From Pseudofabraea citricarpa (taxonomy: Eukaryota > Ascomycota > Leotiomycetes > Helotiales > Dermateaceae), in NCBI GenBank assembly GCA_029641185.1, contig JAPWGK010000016.1:682001-746000 (forward strand): 64,000 bases of DNA, given 5' to 3'. How positions within the stretch are numbered: the stretch's first letter is position 1; every line of letters starts with the position of its first letter. Below, piece by piece: positions 42,948 to 53,854 of this stretch. The notes under the pieces were generated by a model. That model was not told the origin of the DNA. It saw nothing but the letters and a program-made list of their open reading frames with translations, and did not search any database. A program made the translations under genes and the position numbers.

Positions 42948-44369
42948 ATGTGTACGGATGAAGAGGCGACGAGTCCCGGTCCAGACGAAGATAGAGATTC
43001 AGCATACGAAGGAGACTCGTACGTTTCTCTCCACCCCCTCCTTTCAGAGAAAAGAAACAAATGCATGCATGCACCAATCCAAACATCCATCCATCCATTC
43101 ATCTACCCATCAAGCCCTCACTCCTAACCAAGCACCCAAAGGCTCAACGGGAGCGACACGACCTCCCTCCGGTCCTCCATCTACAACTACCGCAGCGAGA
43201 ACGGGCGCACCTACCACGCGTACAAAGACGGGGAATACTGGGGCCCGAACGACGAGCTGGCCCAGGACAACCTGGACATCGCGAACCACCTGTACATGAT
43301 CCTGTTGCAGGGCAAGCTGTACAAGGCGCCCATCGGGACCGCGCCGCAGAGGGTGCTGGACATCGGCACCGGGACGGGCATATGGGCCATCGACTTCGCT
43401 GACGAGTTCCCAGCCGCCGAGATCATCGGCGTCGATCTGTCGCCCATCCAGCCGGTTTTCGTGGTAAGCACCTAGCTACCTACCTTGCCTCTCTAGCACA
43501 GTACTATTCCGTCATTACGGGGACTCGTTTTTTTCTGATTTGGAGATCTTGATCGCTCGCTTTGGAATAGCCCCCGAATTGTAAATTCGAAGTCGATGAT
43601 ATTACCGAGGACTGGACTTGGAAGCCGGATAGTTTCGACTATATACATATCCGAGCTATGTACGGATCGATTTCCGACTGGCCTAGACTGTACCAGCAAG
43701 CGTATGAGTAAGTCGAGCTCTCTCTCTTAAGCAGGCAGCGAGATCCTGGAGTGGCACACGAGAGAGTTAATGGAGATATATGTAGCCGTCTCCAACCCGG
43801 CGGGTATATCGAGCATATGGAAATCGACTGTGACATCACATCCGACGACAATACCGTGACGCCCGATCACCCGTTTGCGCGCTGGACCAAAGTGTAAGTG
43901 AGCCCAGCCCGTGCACATATTCTTGCATCGCATCCAACATGTTTTTGTATGTTGACGTGTAAAATTCATAGCTTCTACGAGGTCAGCAAGCTGTCAGGGA
44001 AATCCTTCATCCAAGCCCGTGAGGCAAAGGACATGATAACCGCAGCCGGCTTCGTAGAGGTCGACGAGGAGATTTTGAAGATTCCCATTCGAGCGTGGTC
44101 AGAGGATGCCCATCTGAAGAAGGTTGGCATGTGGCAGCAGTTGTTTGCTGAGACGGGTGTCGAGGGACACGGACTGGCCATCTTGACGAGGGTTTTAGGT
44201 GTACGTCTTCCTTCCATCATTCAAACTTCCGCTAACTGATTCTTAAATCCAGTGGACATATGGAGAAGCATTGGCTCTGATAAATGAAGTCCGTGGTGCG
44301 TTGAAGGATACCAAGACACATGCTTACTATAGGTGCAATGTGGTGGTGGCTCGGAAACCACTTGATTAA
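42948..44369 (+). CDS. LaeA-like class I SAM-dependent methyltransferase, 327 aa
   Basis: Six exons: 42948-43018, 43142-43463, 43571-43707, 43786-43893, 43972-44200, 44253-44369; phases agree throughout. Disordered acidic N-terminus, then RTYHAYKDGEYWGPNDELAQ and LDIANHLYMILLQGKLYKAPI, the block preceding the fold in fungal LaeA-like/Methyltransf_23 proteins. SAM-binding motif I is VLDIGTGTGIWAIDFA (residues ~95-110), acidic loop GVDLSPIQP, motif II DSFDYIHIRAM, and LQPGGYIEHMEID. LaeA-type proteins are nuclear regulators of secondary metabolism and development, but most paralogues are uncharacterised, so role and substrate are open. Exon 2 is markedly GC3-rich, exons 3-6 are not. A GTAAGT...TTGTAG pair at 42783-42853 may be a 5' UTR intron. 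Confidence 0.87.
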
Positions 44370-44729
44370 TGCCGTTGGTAAAATAAAGATAATCACCTAG
44401 CATATACTCTCTTAATATAGCAATACCTAATTACTGCGGCATCTTTCACTAAGCAGGCTGTTGCAGGGGAAAACTCACAGCGTACTATCTTGGAGGTTAA
44501 CGAGCGACTTGCATGCAGTCAATAGTTGCGTGAAATAGAAAAACATGGTGAAGAAATTATATAAGAAGAGAATAATTACAGTAAAAGTACTATTAAAATA
44601 AGAAGTCATAAAGGGCACTGGCGTAAGCAAGATCGTGATTTGCTCATCCGCAACGTCAAATTGGTATCCGTTTGCATAAACCGCATAAAGTCAATGGAAC
44701 ACATCTCGGCATAAAATCGTAGGGTCAGA
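44370..44729. other. Intergenic between convergent genes
   Basis: 360 bp, AT-rich, shared 3' region of the methyltransferase and the sensor gene. No gene seen. Confidence 0.5.
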
Positions 44730-46690
44730 TCAAAAGGGCTGACTCTGAACATCGTATAAAAGCTTGCCAAAGGTCTCAGACTGGTAGGACGATGCGCCTG
44801 ATGGTGCACGTTGACCCTGCAGTCCCTGGACTGCTGCAACTGATGGACGTAAAGGTCGTTGAGGAGGCTGCGCTGGAGTCTGTTGCATCTGGTAAGGTTG
44901 CTGGGGTTGATACGGTTGCTCATTCTGATAAGGTGACATTGGTTGATAAGTAGCTTGAACTCCATTCGGGTACGACTGCTGTGGTTGAGTTCCATACGAA
45001 GCATTAAGAACACTTCTCTCTAGGCTTGGGAGCGTTGCAGCTGCAGGCTGGCGAGGTTCAGATCTGTATGAAGCATTGGAGTTCGATCTCGACAAAGGGG
45101 GAAAGTTTGGAAGTGCTCCATCTAGTGCGCCTCGAGTAGTGGATGTATATGAAGAAGCAGAAGAAGAAGCTCGTTTCGGGATGGGTGTCGAGATTTGTGG
45201 TCTCCCTCGGGGCCTGTTTCGTTTGCCTCCCAAAGAGGCCCAGAAACTTGAGTTGCCACTACCGTCGCCGGTCAATGACCTTTCAAATTGATTCGAGAAT
45301 CGCTTTTTGGTCTGGCGTTTCCGATAAAAGAAGTACCCAACCCCTAACAATATTGCAGCTCCTACAGCGCCTCCTACAGAACCACCTATTGCAGCCGCAT
45401 TGACACTAGAACGTGAGTTATCTGCCTCTGAAGTTGTCTGGACAACCGAGGCTGTGGCGGTTGGGCTTTGCACCTCGCTTGCTGCTGTTGGTGCTGCTGT
45501 TACTGACGATGAGGTTGAACTTATTCTTGTGCGTGTAGCTCGCGTACGTGTTTCATCAGAAGAAAAGCTTCGAGTTACAGCACGTTCAGTGGTTGAAGAT
45601 GTACTCATCTCTGAAGTAGGGCTTGAAGATGGCTGATCGGTAGATGACGATGATATTGTAGATATGAGTGGAGCTGCTGACTGTAAAACCGATCAGTAAC
45701 AATATCAAATTACAACTCACTAATATAAAATGACTCACTGAGACTGGTTCCATGCTAGACATTGTTTGGATGTTATTGGACATAGTCGTAGTCGTGGTCA
45801 TGGTTGTGGTCAAGACAACTACCGATGTGCTCATAATGATGGTTGAAGGTGCTGCTGGAGTAACAGAGCTCAAAGATGTCTCGGCGGAAAAAACTTGAGA
45901 ACTGGGGCTTGGAATAGAAGATTGTGAAGTCGGTAAAGCCAGCGGCGGTGGAGTCTGTACAAACACAGAAGTCGAAATTTGAACAGAGGTCGAGACCGCA
46001 ATAGATGTCGAAACTGCAACAGATGTAGTAATTGCAACGGATGTAGAGACTGCAACGGATTTCGAGGCCTCCACAGATTTTGATGATTTTGCCGAAGTTG
46101 TTGTTTTCGCTGAAGTTGATGATTTTGACGATGTCGATATAGCGGGCGTGGGGCGCGCTGGCATAGGCATCATTGGCATAATTGTTGACTCTATTGAACT
46201 CTCGTTGAACGTTTGAATTGGTCCCAGCGTGAAAACCTTGCCTTGTTGCTGACAACAGCCGTTGCCATTTCCTTCATCGCAGCAAAATTTGCCATCCGCA
46301 GGATTTCCACATTGAAAAACATCCACCTTCTCATCATCGTTAACTGGATCGCAGAGAGAATTAGCCTTGTCACTCGCCATGAACGTTGATCTGTGTCATA
46401 TCATAAGCACACTCACTCCCTTTACAAAATGTCGGACAGGTAGAGCCATAGTTGCGGTCTTCACAGGATCCCCGTGCCAGTTTTGACCCATCCTTTTGAA
46501 CACATAACTTATTTGTCGAACAGAACTGGTCCGGCGCGCAGCATCGACTAGTTTGAGAATCTTTAAAGCATGGCAAATCGTTCTTGTCCATGGAACCGTC
46601 TGGAAGAAAGCAGGTGTTGTCTGCCGCGCTCAAGGAGCTGAAGTTGAGTAGGGCAAAAGCCACTATACCAGCGGCTTTGCGGAGCAACAT
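44730..46690 (-). CDS. Mid2/Wsc-like single-pass cell-surface protein with Cys-rich ectodomain, 620 aa
   Basis: Three exons, 46690-46413, 46372-45739, 45680-44730. Signal peptide (MLLRKAAGIVAFALLNFSSLSA), then a Cys-rich ectodomain to about residue 130 (CFLPDG, SRCCAPDQFCSTNKLC, GSTCPTFCKG, FQCGNPADGKFCCDEGNGNGCC), then a Ser/Thr stalk of ~200 residues with tandem S-T-S-V-A units, one membrane segment (~399-422, AAAIGGSVGGAVGAAILLGVGYFFYRKRQ) and a cytosolic Ser/Pro/Gln-rich tail. This is the plan of fungal wall-stress sensors and similar uncharacterised surface proteins; signalling to the cell-wall integrity pathway is an inference. Intron 2 (58 bp) is normal. Intron 1 is modelled as only 40 bp with a GTGTGC donor because it alone keeps the Cys-rich domain in frame, so that junction is less sure. 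Confidence 0.75.
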
Positions 46691-48749
46691 GGAGAAGATA
46701 TGATTTGCAGTGGCGAGAACATTCAAAGAAAAAGAAAAGGGAGTGTAGTGTCAACCTTATTCCATTGCAACGTTTTCGATACCAGTAGCATAACGATGCA
46801 GAACCGACTTACTGGCTTTTGATCGTCTTAGGGGATCTGCAAAGGGAGAATAGCTTGCGAATAGGGCTGGGTTCGGTGAGCGTCCCAAGTCGTTCGCAGG
46901 TCAGAACCAGGTTCTCGAAAGACTTGCGCACGCGTACTATCTGAGCGATTCATGCAACCTTATAAGGATTCGCGATGTTTGCTCCAATGATGTTCGTGTA
47001 CCCTTGGATCCTTTGGGATTCTCTGTGGGGATTGTGTCAAAACAGTGGATCGGAACTTTCTGAACGTCTTAAGTGACTGTTATTCTTAGTCTGAAGTCAT
47101 ACGCTAGAGATGCAACCCATGGCTCTGGTTGAATAAGCGCACAGGGTGGAAACTATACCTCAAACTTCTGAGGACTCCAATTTGAAAAGGCGTCAGTTGA
47201 TTCGGTGGTTGTGTATTGCATTAGTCGCAAACGTATTGCTTGTTTCAAGGCCGCTCTCCTTCATGAAACCGAAACGAAACGGTAGAGACAACACAAGCCG
47301 TTACCGCGCTGGCGATACGTGGCATTTCACGCTCAGTGCATACAGACAGACGTTCTTCAGAAAAGCAGACGCACTCTGCCCCGGATCTGCATTTCGAGGA
47401 GGTAGATCATCGACGGCTGGGAACTACACCCGAGCAAGGCAACCAGGTACCAGCAGTGTCGCTCGAGCAGTGCTTGTTCTGAGACCTTCCCGCTCTACAC
47501 AGGATGTCAACCAGGTAGAGCGGTGCTCTGCTCCAGAGTTTTCCATTCCCAACTCTAATAAACAAGGAACGCAACCAGGTACAGGACGGCCGTAACAAGG
47601 AAGACTCGGTAAAAGTGCGGCTGTGCAATTGACGATGACTGCTCCAGCAGAGAGAACTTCGACGGAGGATGGGGATGGCCACAACCGGAACCCGGATGCG
47701 ATATTCTGTGCTTTCGCGCAACGAGTCGCGATGCGTGAAGAAAGATCCGGATAGCTACATCGAGGTCGATGATGGGATCGGTCAGGAAGCAGTTGAGCGC
47801 GGCGCAGATGCTGTGATTATTGACTGCCTCGGGACAGACGGGGAGTCGGGGATGACGCTGCGAAGAGTGTGAAGTTTGAAGAGTGAAGTGCAGCCGACAT
47901 AGTCCTGATTGGGGACTGGCCAACACTGGCTCAAGCATCACTCGGATTGTATTGGGACTGAAGCAGTGAAGTGCAGAGGTGGTGAAGCGTGAAGGAGCCT
48001 TTCTGGGGTGCTGGAGTCGGTCGGTAGGAGTCCAGGCTCTCGTGGCTCTCGTGGCTCTTGTGAAGTTGTGGCTCTCTTCGGCGGCGCTCCCGGTCGCTTA
48101 AAAACGCTCACACGCTTCACAGCCTCAGTGGCGAGAAAATCGTACGGTTTGACAGCCTTAGTCAGCGGGATCGATACGATGTCGATGCGATTTGAGCGGT
48201 CGATGTCGATGCAAACCTGCGATGTCGATGCCAGTGCGCACCGCCTGGAAACCTCGCGCCACAAAGATCTTGCTGGCGACCGGGCTCCATAAGGTGATTG
48301 GCCACGCTGCCCAGGGATGAGAACCCTTCACCGGGCTTCAGGGACATTGGTTACTTGACTTGTACTGTACACCACAGTCCTGGACCCTGCATCGTGCATC
48401 GCAGACTCGACTCCACGAGGGAACAACAGACGAACGACTTCTACCGCAACCTTCGATACTGTATTTGCCACTCGAGGCTCAATGTTCTTATCCCATCAAC
48501 CTCCCTCCAACGCCTCACCGAACCACCATCAGTCGAACGACTAACTCGACCATTGGCCCACGTCTGCCTCCTGTGTCCATCTTGTCCAGACCCCGGTCAT
48601 CATTGCAGCAGATCCAGAATACAAAGCAAGACTACTGCCTGGCCTTCGCCATCGCAATACATCCAGACTCCTATCGGCCCTTGACTATCCCAGACGTCAT
48701 CCAGAGCTCTTGTACACGCTGCTCAAAAAGCCTCGGCCACTGGCTTATC
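46691..48749. promoter_or_regulatory. 2 kb divergent spacer upstream of sensor and histidine kinase genes
   Basis: No gene supported; the frame 47146-47595 begins with GTG and has no family resemblance. Carries three copies of CAACCAGGTA (47440, 47508, 47572) and three copies of CGATGTCGATGC (48177, 48201, 48220), both arrays being candidates for regulatory sites. The kinase leader may contain further exons. Confidence 0.4.
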
Positions 48750-51700
48750 ATGCCAGTTACTCGTATGCAGCGCTGTCGTGAAGTATACAAGTACGTGGGA
48801 TTGCGTGCCGGTACAGAGCCTCCAGCTAACCTCGCAACAGATACTACCAGCCCGAGAACTCTACTGCCTCTTGCATATCGGATACTTCGTCCGAAAACGA
48901 TGTCTCAGTATCCCGAACCCAAGAGACCAATTTCACCACCCAGCAGTCTTTCTCCGATACAGCCCTGACAGCATTCTGCCAGATAATAGCGTCGAGATTT
49001 GAGTGTCAAAGAGCTATTGTATCATTGAGCGACCACAAATACGAATATTTCCTCGCAGAGTCCACGAGCACATTCAGCTTGATTGACGACGATGGAGCGC
49101 AGAACGCATGGCTCTCGATACGCGGGCCCAAAGTTCTTCGGGAATCCTCACTATGTGAAGAGACATTGCAGATGGCGCCGAGTTCGAGCAAAGCAAGCAT
49201 CTCGGCGCATTTGGTCCCTGACACCTTCTTGGACGAGAGAATGTCCACACTCGGCTCGGTGAATAGTGAACCGCACTTGAGATTCTACTGTGGGGTTCCT
49301 TTGACAAACGCCAACGGTGTTAACATCGGTTGTGTCTATGTTGTGGATGATAGACCTCGAGCTGGAGCGAGTGATGCGCAGGTCCAGTTCCTCGGCATAA
49401 TGGCCGCGACGATAATGGATCACCTAGAAAACATTAGAGCTAAGCAAGACATAGTTAGAGTCACAAGGATGAGCCAGGCTCTCCACGCGTTTGTTGAAGG
49501 AGACGGATCTATGGATGGAGACTGGCAACGATTAAAGACGTACGACGTCAGTGCCGACTCGGGCGTCAAGTTTCGATGGGAAAGCAACCATAACGACCAT
49601 AAGGAGACTGTACCCGATTCGTTATTGAGTGCCCCGCTTTCTGCTGGCATCGATATGAGGCATAGAGCCTTGAGATCTCCTGCAATGTCTCCATTGCAGA
49701 ATACTGGTTCGATCAACGATGACCATTTCAATTTCGATCCACCGGCATCTGCGTCCTCTAGCAGCTCTTCCTCATCAATACCACTTTTCAAAGCATCAGT
49801 CTATGAAAAGATTGACGACATACTCACGGGCCCCAATTCAAAAAAAAGCTCGACGCAATTTATTGATGCTTTTTCCACACTACTACAGTCAACATTTTCT
49901 CGTGCATCAAACCTCATTCGACAGGGCATGGAGGTTGATGGCGTAGTCTTCCTCGACGTACCTGAACCCTTTTATGAGAGCAGAAGCAGACTTGAGTCAG
50001 GACGTCGTCAACCAAGTAAATTTGGTGAAGGTGGCTCAAGTGGGAGTGAAGAAGAGACTAATCGTAACATTCGACCAGGACCACGGCCACAAGCACTACC
50101 CTCGCTAAAACCTTTGAGGCTTCCATCGCATGATGGTGCTGTTAACACCGGAAATGACAGGAAATCCAATGTTTTGGGGTTCTCTACGGCAGACTTATCC
50201 TCACTAGATGGGCAGACCATGGACAACGTTACCACATTCAGCACTCTACATCAGGAATTTGTTACAAATCTAGTCAATCGTTATCCTCAAGGTAAGTTGT
50301 TCGTCATTGATCATGATGACGAAGACGACGTTCTTCGTGCCTCTGTAAGGTGGGATAAGCATTACTCCCCTGTCAACACGGAAGACCGCCGGCTCAAAGA
50401 AGAGGTTCGAGCTCGAGTAGAGGTACGAACTCTTCTCGCCGCCTTCCCAGGAGTGCGACAGGTTCTCTTTGTGCCTTTACTTGATACTACTTCTGGTTCT
50501 TTTATTGGATCATTTGCATGGTCAACCTCAGCCACGAGAATTTTTTCCGTTGAGAATCATCTTTCTTATCTGGTCGCATTTGGCCACAGCATCTTGGCCG
50601 AAATTATGACACTGAACACTCTCAGTGCCGACCGTGCCAAAGGCGACTTTGTAAGTAACGTCAGCCACGAATTGCGAAGCCCACTCCATGGTATTCTTGC
50701 AAGCATTGAATTCCTGGCAGAAACAAATCTTGACGGGTTTCAAAGGAATCTGGTGAGTACGGTAGATGTTTGTGGTCGGACATTGCTGGATACAGTAGAG
50801 CATATCTTGGACTTTACGAAAATAAAACAGTACGGCCAAGAGGATGCGCAGCCCATGGCTGTAATTGCTGATCTCGATATATCTGCTGTTATTGAAGAAG
50901 TTTTGGAATGCGTATATGCAGGGTTTGAATACAATGGGTTATCATCTGAAGGTCTTGCAGATACAACCCGAAGTGATGCTCGTTCATCCCAGATGGTAGG
51001 AAATACACGCTCAATGCATTCAGGGGACTCGTTCGTTGCAGATGGTCTACCTACGGTTATACTTGACGTCGACTACAATGAGCGCTGGAAGTTTCCGGCT
51101 GTGCCTGGCACCTGGAAACGGCTAGCCATGAATTTGTTCTCCAATGCTTTAAAGTACACGAAACATGGATGGATCAAAGTCAAGCTTGATGTCCAACGCC
51201 ATCCAGCGAATGAAGGTTTGTTCAAGGACGAAGCAGATCTGCAAACAATTGTTACCCTTACTATAGCAGATTCTGGTCATGGCATTACCCCAGAATTTAT
51301 GAAGGATAAATTATTCATGCCTTTTTCGCAGGTTTGCATTCCAGCATCCTGACTACCCTTGGGTTGTTATGACAATAGCTAACTTTTCATCAAGGAGGAT
51401 GTTACTGCACCAGGCACTGGATTAGGCTTGAACATCATCAAGCAGATCGTGGATTTGTCAGGAGGCGACATAGATATAAGCAGCGAACTAGGTGTTGGTA
51501 CAGAAGTCAAAGTGAGGCTTCCATTGAATGATTACGTTCAAGCAAGTCAAGAGTCAAACATCACTGGTTCAGGACAACCTAGCACCGTTGAAGAAGTCCG
51601 GCGGCGCATTCAAGGTCGCACTGTTCGCATCGATGGATTTGTCAGTTGTGATGGCGACTCAGATCTCGCGACCGAGCTAATGGCAGACCTGAAAGCTTCT

Positions 51701-52921
51701 GTCGAGAAATATATGACAGAGTGGTTCGGGCTTATACTCCTCCCAAAGGAAACGAGCACTCCAGCAGATATAGTCATTACAGATGAGATCGCTTACTTCT
51801 CTCCCTCACCAGCTCAGAAAGAAACGCTTCCAGCTCAAACGGGCTGTGTTCTAGTTTTATGCAACAACCGTATCAAGCGCGATATAAATCAGTCTCAACT
51901 CGAAGGAGGGCAAACGATTGAGTTCGTTAGCAGGCCTTTCGGCCCACACCGGCTTGCTAAAACACTTCTCTACTGTCTTGACGCCGAAGTAGCAAACTCC
52001 GAAGCAAGACAAACCCCGGCATTGAGCGTAGCATCATCGGACATCGAGGACAAATCTGTAACATGCAGTATTGATACATCGGAACTTAAAAAGGCCATGG
52101 GCTCAGTAGCTATGGTTGAGATACCACAGCTTGTTGACGGAAACAATCCTATTCATGTTACACTAATCCCTACTTTATCAATTTCAAATCAACAAGATAC
52201 CCCCGGAATGATAAAGTCGCCAGATGCTAGTATCGCCATAGGCAGTATTTCAAATATCACAGTACCAGCCAGCGTCCTGTCGCCTGCTGTAGATGTTTTA
52301 TCGACTTCTTCACCGACTATGCTGCTCGTTGAAGTGAGTAATGTAGTCCGCACCTCGACTTCTTTTTTCTAACCAATATGTATAGGATAATCCTGTTAAT
52401 ATGATGCTTCTATCGACCTACATGAGGAAGAATAAATGGAACTTCGAAAAGGCTGCCAATGGTCTCGAGGCACTGCAAGCTTTTGAGCAACGACCGGAAG
52501 GATTTGATGTTGTGTTCATGGGTAAGTCATAAATTTCTTAGTATTTTGATGTCCCGAGGAAAACCATTCGCATCGGTAATTTACAGAGAGGAAACATCAC
52601 TCGGTTGCCTTGTTGCCATTTGGGATGCAAACAGCAATGCAAAGAAACCTTGAATAACATTATTCCGTAAAAATAGATGTATCAATGCCGATAATGGGTG
52701 GCTACGACTCAACACTCGCTATCCGCGCCCTCGAGAATGAGCGCAACCTATCTCAAACAAAACAACAACAAGCCCTCATCATAGCCCTCACGGGGTTCAG
52801 TAGCCAGGAAGATCAAGAGAAGGCCTACAAAGCCGGCATGGACGTATTCATGACGAAGCCAGTAAAGTTCAAAGAGGTCGGCAGGATCCTAAAAAATTGG
52901 ATGGAGCTGGAAGGATTCTAA
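48750..52921 (+). CDS. Hybrid histidine kinase with GAF-type N-terminus and C-terminal receiver, 1283 aa
   Basis: Five exons: 48750-48790, 48841-51331, 51395-52333, 52386-52521, 52677-52921; phases all close. N-terminal GAF-like region (~60-190: FCQIIASRFECQRAIVSLSD, FYCGVPLTNANGVNIGCVYVVDD); a second GAF-like segment may span ~330-590. HisKA: FVSNVSHELRSPLHGILAS with phospho-acceptor His623. HATPase: N-box KRLAMNLFSNALKYT (Asn778/782), DSGHG (Asp824), GTGLGL (851-856). Residues ~917-1040 resemble a degenerate receiver (ADIVITDE, FVSRPFGPHRLAKTL). True receiver from ~1151: LLVEDNPVN, phospho-Asp1203 in VVFMDVSMPIMGG, Lys1263 in MTKPVK. No membrane segment: a cytosolic sensor kinase feeding the phosphorelay. 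The stimulus is unknown. Start at ATG 48750 follows the spliced motif CREVYKYYQPENS; an additional upstream exon is possible. Confidence 0.9.
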
Positions 52922-53854
52922 AAGAGACGGTTCACTGAGCATGACATTTTCTTATTTACTTTTTATCTGTTTATTTTTGGCTTTTTGGGCAACAGCGATA
53001 GCGATGGCGTTGGTGTTGGCTCGGCTTCTCTTTTGTTTCGAGAGATGCTCGGCTATCTAGGAATCTCAGCCCACATGAGCCGGGCAGGATATGGACGGAT
53101 GGATGAATGGATGGATGGGAGCATGGAGTCTTGGGCTTGATTCGATCCGATTAGGTTTGGCTTGATTCGATTGGGTTTGTTCGGGCCCGAGGCGTTGTTC
53201 CCAAGCGTGTTTGATTGTTTGTTTTGTTGGCCGTTGAGCTTGATGAGCCCTGCTCATCTCCCGCTTCTTTCCTAATTCTTAATGATTGTCTACCTAGGTA
53301 CTACCTACTTATTATACTACTCTTATGACGGACGTAATAAAAATGACATCTTGGACCTGCATGTTTCTTTGAAGGGCGTGTTTGATTTCAACGGAGCAAG
53401 ACGTATAGCATAGATCACTGACAGTTTCACAGACAAGCGAACACGTCCCCTTTTGAGGACGTAGATAGGGCAGGATGAAGAAGGGTATCGCATCTCGATT
53501 ATCGAAACAGAGGGGTGCCTAGATACACGAAGAGATAAGAAGAAAGAAAGAGAGAATGAAGGCCCAAGGCAACGAAACGCAAACGAAGGACGAGAAGAGA
53601 AACACGTCTCTCTTCGATCGATAATATTTACGGCTAGGTAAGGAGGTAGGGAAACAGGACCGGGGCAATACAATCAACACAAACGCAATGCAATGCAATG
53701 CCGCCAATGAACATCGACCAAACCACACACTCATTCACACAGAGACACACGTTACATATATACCCTCCGTCTTTCTATCCGAATGTCTTCCCTCTCTCTC
53801 TTTCTATAATATCTTCTTTTTCTTTTTCTTCTTTGTATGGAGAGGAATAAAGGT
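52922..53854. other. Intergenic between convergent genes, with simple repeats
   Basis: No gene supported. Holds an ATGG/GATG array at 53090-53118, a GCAAT repeat at 53686-53700 and CT-rich patches near 53790. Confidence 0.5.
53090..53118 (+). repeat. (ATGG)n microsatellite
   Basis: About seven imperfect ATGG units (one GGAT-GAAT interruption) between convergent genes. Confidence 0.9.

Noticed and set aside
43708..43734. 27-bp intron GTAAGT...GCAG in the methyltransferase
   Set aside because: Too short and out of frame; the 78-bp intron ending TGTAG at 43785 restores RLQPGGYIE.
47146..47595. 149-aa ORF in the kinase/sensor spacer
   Set aside because: Begins with GTG, no recognisable domain, contains the CAACCAGGTA direct repeats.
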